Shown here one piece after another: positions 10,061-20,100 of a DNA stretch of 35,512 nt (within the stretch, counting starts at the first letter, position 1; each line of letters begins with the position of its first letter). Under the pieces are notes generated by a model. The model made no database searches, was not told the DNA's origin, and saw only the letters and a list, made by a program, of their open reading frames with translations. Source of the DNA: Trichomonas tenax (lineage: Eukaryota > Parabasalia > Trichomonadida > Trichomonadidae); NCBI GenBank assembly GCA_023091735.1, contig JALKBU010000520.1:1-35512 (forward strand). Direction: 5' to 3'. A program made the translations under genes and the position numbers.

Positions 10061-11030
10061 TGCAAATTTTTCCCTTGGCAAAATTGTTGATCAACAACTA
10101 AACTAAAAATCAAAAAATGGGAGTGCCATTTTTTCGTATAAGAATAGACCTTCCTTTAACTCAGTGCCCATGTCTCGCAGAAGGTTCTAACAAAAATTGA
10201 ATAAAACTCATAGAATTTTATGGAATTTGCAAGCCAAGCATTTGCAAGATGATTTATCTCGTATACTACTATACATCTATACCATTAGTTATCCAAGAAA
10301 TGGATCTTCAATAATGCGATTTTCTTTTTTCCAAAAAAGTCATACGACAATCACCAACTTTACCTCTCGATTGCTCAAATATTTCGTACATGTCGACTAT
10401 TGCAGAAATAAAAAAGATATCATGCCATTAAGAATTTATGATCCTTAAAAACAATATTTGATTAAAATCTAACGATGAATCGTAATATATGGGCGATTTA
10501 TCGCATACCTGCACATTTATTATTAACCAATTCTTACAAAGCGTCGAAATTCTGCTGTTATATTTTAAAAATAACTATTGAGAATAAATATATTTATAAA
10601 GTGTATCATATCAACATAATATAAAGTCTTGAATCACAGCTTTTTGAATTTTGATTAAAAATTTGATTATTTCTATTTCACCTCTTTTCTCTGGTGTTTC
10701 GCATTCAATAAGAATTATTGTAAATATTTTATAATTTGAATTTTTAAAATATCTATTGTATTGTAATAAATGAATAATTTTTTGTATTTTGAATATAAAA
10801 AAATTTCAGAGCAAATTTTGATTTTCTGATATTATACATTTTACAATATCTCCTGTTTATATAGTATTGATTTTCAAATCAAAAAGTCAATTTTAAACAT
10901 TTACCATTTTTAATTTTCTTGATTTATTGAGATAACACAAAATATTGTGATATTCTTAACATACGATCAAGTGATATTTATATTTTAATACTTAAGATAG
11001 CAGAAAAATTTGTTTAGACTCCATAACGTC

Positions 11031-11213
11031 GACTTAAAAAGAAAAAAATTATCTTTCCGGATTTGAACCTGATGCACATAATGCCTAAATGTGTTATACA
11101 ACAGCTACATTACAAGAACAGATTCAACATTTTCTTTCATTTGTACTATTTTAAAAAATTCAAATATTAAAAGTGACTTAAAAAGATAAAAAATATGTGC
11201 AACGAGATTCGAA
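11031..11213 (-). repeat. Two copies of an element with T-arm-like core and oligo-T tail
   Basis: Copy 1 (11031-11069) and copy 2 (11175-11213) both begin GACTTAAAAAGA on the plus strand and continue into an A-rich run. They end in GGATTTGAACC and GAGATTCGAAC respectively. On the minus strand these ends read GGTTCAAATCC and GTTCGAATCTC, resembling the Pol III B box or tRNA T arm. They are followed by T runs that could act as Pol III terminators. No full cloverleaf can be drawn for either copy. Confidence 0.35.
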
Positions 11214-11505
11214 CAACAATCCTTTTTCCATATTTCGTGACACCCCCTCATTTAGGCCTGTTGTGAAATACGGAATTTTTGATATTTTATATATTGCATT
11301 TGCTAATCAACTCACATCATACATTCTTTATATATAAAGCAGTCATATCATCAATTAAGGAATACATCAAAAAATTCTTAATCATATTCCTGCATTTTTA
11401 AGGAAAACTTGATATTTGGATACAAGAAATGTACAAAATGCCCAACATGAAGGAATTTCGAGGTGTCATTTTTAAAATAAATTTGAAAACTTTACAAATC
11501 AAAAA

Positions 11506-13599
11506 ATGCTTTCTTTCTTTGTTTTTAGAACTTTATCAGCCAACAAAATCACATATGACAATGGAGAACTTCATATCGATGCAGAAATCCAATACACGAG
11601 AGCTGATATCGATTCTGTCGTTAATAATCAACAAGTTACGTCAATTATTGTCGATGGATCATTCAACGAGATACCTGAAGGTGTGTTCGCAGAATTAGAT
11701 GTTGAGAAAGTCATTATTTCATCACCAATCACAATAATCAACAACTTAGCATTTTTCAGCACTAAAATTAAGGAATTCACAGTTCCATTACAATGTCAAG
11801 TCATTGGAGCAGACTGCTTTAGAAACTGCCATCAATTAGCATCATTTTACATCAGAAAATCAACAATGACTGTAAAAGCTAACGCATTCATGGGATGTGA
11901 GAATCTTGTCGAGTTTAAACTCGTTCAGGGCGATACATCTAAACCAATTGAAGGAATGAAACGCACATTTGGATCAAATGTTTTCAAAGGTTGTGTGAAA
12001 TTGGCAACTTGTGAGCTTGAGGACGATACAGTTGAAATTAGCCAGTACATGTTCGTCCACACACATATTAAAACATTGAAAGTTCCATTTTCATTGAAGA
12101 AGATTCCAAATTACTGCTTCCACAAGTCTTACATTGAGACTATTGACTTATCAGGCATTGCTGCTGTTGGAATTCATGCTTTCTGCGACTGTGAGAAACT
12201 TAAATCAGTCACGTTCGACGCAAAACTTGAGCAAATTCATGCTTATGCATTCCATAACTGTCCAAATGCTTTTTTCACTGGCCTCGATAAGGCAAACTAT
12301 CTCTTCGATATCTACTCATTTGCTTATGTTCAGACGTTCACTGAGTTCACACTCCCATCTAAAATGTACTCAGTTCCAGCCGGCGCTTTCTATGGATGCA
12401 CAAAGCTTAACAAGATCATTTACAACAGCCATACATTCCAGATTTGGGAACTTGCATTCTTCAACTCCAGTATCACCGAAGTAAAGCTTCCACAGATCCT
12501 CAACTGGGCTGCTCCAGGATCATTTGCTGGCCTCAAAGTTGCAAACTTCTCTGTTGGAACAAACAAGAACTACGCTACAGATCTTGAAGGCAAACTTCTT
12601 TCAAACCCAGACAAGACAATGACATTCTGCTATGCAATGGCGTCTCCTACACTCTCAATCTCAATTCCATCAAGCTACTCAATCATCGGCCCATATACAT
12701 TTTATGGATGCGGAGCGATGCAGATCGCATTAAGTGAGGACACACCAACAATCTGCGGCTATGCTTTTGCCAACTGCAAGAGCTTAGTAACATTTGTTGT
12801 TCCATCACAGACACAGCTCATCCAGGAGGGTGTTTTCAATGGCTGCTCTAATCTCTACAGTGTTGCTCTCCCTGGCGTCAAGCATATCAATGATGTAGCA
12901 TTTGAAGGCTGCCACAACTTGAAGAGTGTCATTATGGACAAGGTCATTGCCATTCGTGATGGTGCTTTCGATGGATGCAACTTATTCAACCAAACAATTC
13001 ACAATAGCAAGATCACCTACATTGGAGCCAATGCTTTTAGAGGATGCAGCTATGTAACGCTTGAGTTCCCAGAGACACTCCAGGTTATTGGAGATGCTGC
13101 ATTCAGCATGAATACCATGCTAACAAGTGCCTTCTTCAATTCTAACATCTCCATTGGCGAAGTTTTGTTCCATACAAATCAAAACATGGAGAATGTTGTT
13201 TTCAGAACAAACGCTTACAAGATCTCTGTCTTAGCTTTCGCTGCTTCAAAGATAAAGTATATCATATACTGCGGTGATAAGACACCGATTGGCGGAAAAT
13301 TGCTCGATGACAATCCAGAGTATGATGTATACACAACAACAGCATTCACAGCAGACAAGTTCATGGGTCTTGATATCAAGGAGAAGTTGGATCAATGTAA
13401 GGACAATATTCCAGCTCCTCCATCCCCACCAGAACCAAAGCCAGACACCCAGAAGTTGAAGAAGGTCATCATCATCGAGTCTGCAATTGGTGGATGCATA
13501 ATTCTCGGACTCGTCATTGCCGTTGTCGTTCTCTGTGTTGCACAGAGGAACAGAAAGTTTGACAGTTTGAACTCGACACCACTCATTACTCAGCAGTAA
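11506..13599 (+). CDS. BspA-like leucine-rich-repeat surface membrane protein
   Basis: The 697-residue protein is a BspA-type LRR protein (LRR_5/TpLRR family). Its repeats of about 23 residues have the pattern (I/A)xxxAFxxCxxLxxVxxPxx, for example IGANAFRGCSYVTLEFPETL. They run from residue about 40 to 620. The first residues (MLSFFVFRTLSA) are a short hydrophobic segment that could be a signal peptide. A Pro-rich spacer with PPSPPEPKP follows the repeats. A single membrane segment at about residues 650-675 contains GGCIILGLVIAVVVLCVA. The tail is 21 residues, polar, and ends TPLITQQ. This topology fits the subset of trichomonad BspA-like proteins displayed at the cell surface, implicated in binding host or microbial surfaces. 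An in-frame stop at 11473 and an ATG at 11506 fix the start. The stop TAA overlaps an A run that fits trichomonad polyadenylation. Confidence 0.9.
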   Translation: MLSFFVFRTLSANKITYDNGELHIDAEIQYTRADIDSVVNNQQVTSIIVDGSFNEIPEGVFAELDVEKVIISSPITIINNLAFFSTKIKEFTVPLQCQVIGADCFRNCHQLASFYIRKSTMTVKANAFMGCENLVEFKLVQGDTSKPIEGMKRTFGSNVFKGCVKLATCELEDDTVEISQYMFVHTHIKTLKVPFSLKKIPNYCFHKSYIETIDLSGIAAVGIHAFCDCEKLKSVTFDAKLEQIHAYAFHNCPNAFFTGLDKANYLFDIYSFAYVQTFTEFTLPSKMYSVPAGAFYGCTKLNKIIYNSHTFQIWELAFFNSSITEVKLPQILNWAAPGSFAGLKVANFSVGTNKNYATDLEGKLLSNPDKTMTFCYAMASPTLSISIPSSYSIIGPYTFYGCGAMQIALSEDTPTICGYAFANCKSLVTFVVPSQTQLIQEGVFNGCSNLYSVALPGVKHINDVAFEGCHNLKSVIMDKVIAIRDGAFDGCNLFNQTIHNSKITYIGANAFRGCSYVTLEFPETLQVIGDAAFSMNTMLTSAFFNSNISIGEVLFHTNQNMENVVFRTNAYKISVLAFAASKIKYIIYCGDKTPIGGKLLDDNPEYDVYTTTAFTADKFMGLDIKEKLDQCKDNIPAPPSPPEPKPDTQKLKKVIIIESAIGGCIILGLVIAVVVLCVAQRNRKFDSLNSTPLITQQ

Positions 13600-14159
13600 A
13601 AAAGTTTTATTAAACTTTTTTTGAATCAAAACTTTTTATATTATATGCCTCACACAAACCATAAATTCCTTTTCTATTAATTTTGTGATGATAACACACC
13701 AAAATTGAAGAAAATATCTGAAAATTTTCTTCATGTAAGTGAACTCAACCCAAGATATGGAAAACACTTGAAATGAAAGATTTTAGTATTTGGGTGAGTT
13801 GCAGCCATTTAAAAAAAGCATCATTTTCAGTAAAATTGAATTTTTGCTGATAAAAACATGAAACTTTATATAATATATATTTTGAAAAGTGAAATCATAT
13901 GTAAATGCTGATGATTAAAGCAAAATTTAAGTGATGAATGAATCTGATCATCACAAAATTAATTAATTTTGCTAAACTTGATATAAGAACGAGAATTCAG
14001 ATCCATTTTTAGTTACAAAAACGAAAAAAACAACAAAAACAAGTTCAATATTGTTGCAAAAATCAAATTTTACTTGCAAAATAGGTCCGCATACACAAGG
14101 GCTATCTAAATATCAAATAAAAAACGTAACATTAAAATGTTGAAAAAAAATAAAAAAGA
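13600..14159. other. Intergenic region before the Tra1-like gene
   Basis: About 560 bases, AT-rich, with A-rich runs immediately upstream of the ATG at 14160. No gene, hairpin or copy of the TGACATGTAAA motif was seen, and no convincing TCA initiator precedes the start. Confidence 0.5.
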
Positions 14160-17100
14160 ATGGACGTCGCGGCTCGCATTAAGGAAATATTTTCTCGCCA
14201 AAATTTTCCTGATGCTAGCATGGAAAATATTAACCTAATCGAGTCCTTTCTGATTTCAGGCTTCGATGACTTAGTTAAGAAGCAAATACAAAAAATTATC
14301 GAATTTTTATGCTCAAAACTTCCGATGCGCAGTGATTATCAAAGGAGCACGTCTCCAAGTGACATCGAGAAACAAATGAGATGCTTAGAACTCATCCATA
14401 TCACGAAGCCGACCTATTTAGATAAAAATCTTTCATCAATTATTGAAGACAAGCTACTCAAAATCATTCGATATGAGGGGAAACTTCAATTACAGACGTT
14501 TAGCGTCCTCGTTGATCACTTTGGAATGGCTCCTCGCGGATCTCCAGATCGATGCGGCGAGTTTTTGAAGTTTTATCAAGAATACTTGAAGATTGCAGTC
14601 GACGACGTCATGAAAGTTAACGCAAACCTCATTCTGCTGATTTTAGCGTCTTTTAATTCGGTTTATTTGCTTGATAAACACGATGAAAACACAATAATGA
14701 CATACTATGACATACTTATACGCATTGCACATAGTTGCATGTTTTATGCAGATCGAAACGAATTCTTTCCATACTTAGAACAAATTTGTGCAAAATCTTT
14801 GCGCGTGATTACAAGGATTTGCGAGATTGTGCACAACTTAAGACCGCAAGCTCTTCAATATTTAATGGACTTTGGCTCGAAATTATCACCAGATGTTAAA
14901 TATACTCACATATATTTGAATTATTTATCAGCTCTCTCTACAATATATTCACAAGGCGATGACAAATCATCTATCGTTAGCCAATTTGTTGAGCAAAATT
15001 TAATCAAAAACTTAAAATATTTCACGGCAAAACCATTGGTAAGTCAAAGGAGATTTATTTATATTCTCATAAACCTCTCGAAAGGAATTACAGATCGATA
15101 CTTAAATAATCAAGAAGACGCCGAGGAACTTTTATCTAACGTATACAACCTGCTTAGCAACAAAATTGGCCAAGCAGTACAATTGCTTCGTAAAATTTGG
15201 GAGTACTGGAAGAGTATTCCGCAGAAATTAGGCGAAATTCTCGAACAATTAATGTCAATTCTTGAATTAATTTTGAACGAATACAGCGAAAACCCAGAAC
15301 AATGGGTGGAAATCAATACATTTATTATTAGAATGATGAAACCGTTATTTGAGCAGTCTTTTATGACTAATGTCGATGAAAAGAATTCAAAAATGGACGT
15401 ACTTGTTAGATTTACACAGTATAACGCTTTTCTGCTCGACCTTATGGGACAAATGATTACAAAAAGCAACAAAGACACAATGGTTTTGAATGGAAAACCA
15501 TTCCCAAGTCAAAACAAGATATTCAGACGAACTCTCAACGATATTTTCCAACTATACTGCGAAATAATTTCAAAATTACCTTCAGAATGGAGCCAAACGT
15601 TCTTTAATGATAATATAGAATATTTTGTTCCAAAAGAAAGCTACCACGCGTTTCATTCATTTTTTGTTGATAGATTTTTAGCCAAAATACAGAATCCATT
15701 TGCATTTTTGAATGCAATTACAAATCATTTAATTATTCATCTTCCAAATATTTCACATCCTTATTGCGAACTCATCTACAAGATATACCTCCATGCATTC
15801 TTACCAGATTCACAATTAAATATATCGCCAGAGCAAAATGAACAACTTTGTCAGACAATTTTCAACTTATTCTTAGAAGTCTTAACAAAGAACTGTACAG
15901 AACTTGTTGAAATGGTATTAATAGGTCTATTCAAAATATATTCACGAAAACCCGCCAATAGTCGACTTGTGCCATTCATACAGATGCTTAACAAGTCAGG
16001 AGTCAACTGGTTCACAGCATTGATTCCTTTGCAACCAGAAATAACATATTCCAGATTCGCCATCAACTTATTTGCAGTTTTGGACTCTGCGAAGAATATC
16101 GATGCTTGGTTTACATTATTCCTTCCTGTTCTAGAAAACATTGATGAAAAGAAGAAGGACTTGCATTCGTTTAGTGTTGCCGTCAAGTTTAAAAATCTCT
16201 TTGCGTTGTTCAAAGACTTGAAGAAATCGACAAAGTTCAGATTATTGAATGCATTATCTCATAGACTTTCTCGATCAACAAATATGCAAGAAATAGAATA
16301 TCTTAGACAGTTATTGAACACAATATCAGATTTCCTTCCAGCAGCAGCTGAAGAGCAACAATCGCTTAAATCAGATTATCACGCAGTAGTCATGAATGAT
16401 AGAAAATATCCATTGGAACTTATTCTCGAAACATACAAAGAATCAAAGAAAGATGACATGCTTCAGTTCATGTTCGAACTAATATTAGCAGCGTTTGATC
16501 AAATGACATATCACGAAATAGCACAAAGTAAAGTCATCAGAGAGATGATAGCAATCATAAAGGAGAAAAACATTCAACTATTTGAAGGAAAATTACCAAT
16601 GAATTATTCCGGATATTTCTTTTATTACTTTATTTACAATCAAATCAATGTTCCTTCTGAACAAATATACGATTTTCTCCACAGCTCTTCATTCTTATTC
16701 TTCAATATTGATACAGTTAAAATTGCTCTGGAACTGACTGATCTTTTGATTGATCAAGTTCCATTTGGAGAGTCTTGGTTGACACTTATTACACCAATCC
16801 TTCAGTCATCACAGACAGAATTCAAGCTCGGGTATGATATTATTAACAGACATTTGTTCCAACCATACGCAAACAATAAAATTGCCGAAGAAATCTTCTC
16901 TGATATGTACAAGAATTGCTTCGTTTTATCAAGAAGGCCAAGCTATTCCGTACGCAAGATTGTTAACCCATGCTTAATTGCTTTGGGTCAATTTGGCTGC
17001 ATTCAGAAGATGTTTCCAAAACAAAGGTCTGATATATTGGCGAAAATTGGTAAATTGATCACAAATCCAAACGCATTATTCTCACAGATCCGCATCTATT

Positions 17101-20100
17101 TCAACTTTTTGAGATCATTTGAAGATTGCACATACCAACAAGAACTTTTCGACGTGTTCTATAATTACATCACAAACCAACAACCCCCTGAAGAACCATT
17201 CTTATATTATTCAGAGAAATATCAGTCCAAGATCATTCATTTGATCAGCCATGGAAATCCAATGGATCCATCTATTGCACAGTTCAAACAGATATCATTC
17301 TTGTTCAAAGTTTTGGCGAGACTTGCAATTTCAACACAAAACGAGCAGTTGGCGAACTTAATGTATACAAAGACATTCTTGTTATTCAACGAGAAAAAGA
17401 ACAGACCATACTTACCTGGATTCCTCAAAGCATTGACAAAAGGTGTCCAAACAGGTATTGGAACTTACAATTTCATTCCTAAGGATATGAACAAATTGAT
17501 TCATTTCTCGAGCACTCCAAAGACGAAACCGTCTAAAACAGAAGTGAGAATCATCAAATTCTTGATGTCCACAAATATATACACCGCATATGCAAATGAT
17601 ATTGTTAACTATGTTGCTTCAGTTTGCGCGATTCTTAAGAACGAAAGAAATCATATCAAGCAACCAACAATATTATGGTTTGCTGATAACATTTTTGATA
17701 TTGTTAAAATTATAGCAAGCCAACAAATACAGATAAACTTGATTCAAATGATTGCTTCGATTGCAGACTTGATTCTCACGTTGCAAATGTCAAGGCCACA
17801 AATCAAAATTGATCCAACAAAGGCATTTTCTGCTTACGAGAAAGATGCAGCTGCATATATTTTTCAGATGCTCTTCAAAGAGAATTCAACAGTTGTGTTC
17901 ATGATGTTACAAGAATATGCAACGAATCCCGATTTGTTCAATTTCTACTACAATGGCCTTATGTACTTCAAGATGAATCTCGGAACATTGCAGCAACTCA
18001 AGGAAAGTCCATCTTTCAATCTTTTCGACTTCACAAATCGCTTGTTTAAAGTCATTGGATCTGTCATTAGCACACAGAACTTGAATCAGCAGAATCTGAA
18101 GGAACTAATGAAAGTTGCTCTCGCTGTTTATCAATTGGCATTCAAGGAGAATTCGCATTTCAAGCCAAGCATTTTAGTTTCACTCCTTAAGATTTTGCTT
18201 CCAGAAGACAACAAACTTCTCGCGTCAAATCAAGACAACAACAGCAATGTTTATCCTTCTAACATATACTTCTTCCTTCACAAGCCACAGGCATTCATGC
18301 AGGATGTTGTTATCAGAAAGATTGCAATGTTGCTCTCAAAGACACCTCAAAACAATGAAATCGTTCCTGTTATCATCGAGAAAATCAAGAACGCAAATCC
18401 ATACATCAAAACTTTCTTCAATCACATTCTTTCAGAGTTCTACAAACTCCAGGCACCACAGAACCCAATAGAATTCCAAATTAGAGAGATTCCTGTTAAC
18501 GAGATTCTCTTGAAGTACATTTACGGATATTCTACAGCAGTTTTGCATCAATATGAAAATGTTATTATCACGGATATATTATCAACACCACTTATTTATA
18601 TAAACGCTGATGTCCACAAAGCTTTGATTATAAAGAAGGATCTTCACGAGAATTCATGCATTACAACAAACAGATTAGTTCACATGATTAATGGCGGCCA
18701 TTGCTCGGCATCAAACTTGTTCAGAGAAAGATTGATTTGCTTCCCATTCTTTAATGTTCATTCACAAAACATTTTAAGGTGCATGAGCCAATATACTGCT
18801 CATTATCCATTAGATCAAGATTGGTTTGCTCGATTTTTAGTTGGTTTACTTCTTTCTTTCACAAGTGAAAATGAATCAACATTCAGTCGTTCTGCAGTAA
18901 AGAGATTTGTTGCATATTACAAACCAATATCCGGAATCCCAAAGAAATACAAGCCACCATTATTCAGCATTTTGTGTCACTTCTTTTTGACAATCAAAGA
19001 TCAATCAATGAACATTTTGCCTTCAATTCTCACAGAAATTGCAAATGATGTTGAACCGCATGAAGTCAGTTTAGATTTGATTAATCGTTTGAGAGAAATG
19101 ATTCCTCCAATCAATGCTAATGGAAAGCCAAATGAATTACTTGCTCAGATATCACAAGGAAAGCCACAAGAGATGCTTTCACAGCTCTCACTTCGTTATC
19201 TTCTTCTTTCTCCACTCGCAAAGATCATTTTCTACGATCACGCTTACTTCCCACAGATTTTGTTAATATCGCAAATCTTGAAAGTTTCCCAAAATCACGA
19301 CATTCTCACATATTTCAGAGTTGCTCTCAAAGACAGTATTAAATATGGCGGTGACTATGTATCAACTAAAATACTTGAAGACATTTCCGGTTACTTGCAA
19401 TCGCAAAACAAAGTCGTTGCACCAATCCAAGATACTCCATTTTCGACTGTTATTCGTTGGTCAATTGACAACGCAAGTGATCAATCCCTCAACAAACTTT
19501 TGGATGCACTTCTCGATGCCTTCAAGCCACAATCAGCAGCACATTTTGTCTTAGAAATTCCTCGTTTACCAGTTCCATTGCCAACATCAATTTACGCTAA
19601 TATCGAAAAACTTGTCGAAGAATTCAAGCCTGTCTTGAATCACCCACAGTTGATGTTCTATGGAGCGCAGTCAGCAGGTGATAATTTCGAGACTGCCATC
19701 TGGAATAATGCATGGTCAATGCAGATACCGAATTCTCATATTTACATATTCGCTCAACTCTTCTTCCCAAAGGAAATTTCAAAGGTTGTTAATTACATGA
19801 ACGAACTAAGATTGAAGAAGATTTTGATCATTGGTTTACAGGTGATTGCCGAAAAACTCAATAGATTCATCAGATATTACATTAACATGTTCCCAAGCAC
19901 AAGTCTCGCTGAAGTTTTCTATTCAACAATTCTCTATGCCCATGATTTGCCTCTTCCTTCGAAATCTCTATTTGCTAATGTCGAATACCTTAATAATGTT
20001 ACAATGCCTGATGATGCATTCGGCGCTATCATCAATGATGGCAACAAATATAGGATTCCACTCGGTTATCACATGCTTTGTCATTTCGAAGCAGCACGTG

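Larger units (their letters stand above)
9641..11505. other. Intergenic region with motifs and a short direct repeat
   Basis: About 1.9 kb of very AT-rich sequence. No ATG-initiated frame looks coding; the frame at 10197-10448 begins at a non-ATG codon. It contains an inverted pair of the TGACATG motif (10026-10060), a perfect 14-base palindrome TTGTTGATCAACAA (10084-10097), and two copies of a 39-base element with a tRNA T-arm-like core. The last 30 bases before 11506 show no clear initiator. Confidence 0.5.

Noticed and set aside
10197..10448. Plus-strand ORF of 83 codons
   Set aside because: It begins at a non-ATG codon and its residue content reflects AT-rich non-coding DNA.
11041..11110. 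Possible tRNA gene on the minus strand
   Set aside because: The T arm has a mismatch, the anticodon loop would have nine bases, and no 5' acceptor strand pairs with the 3' end.
11429..11698. ORF overlapping the start of the BspA gene
   Set aside because: It is out of frame with the long BspA frame and has no repeat or signal features, so it is a shadow.
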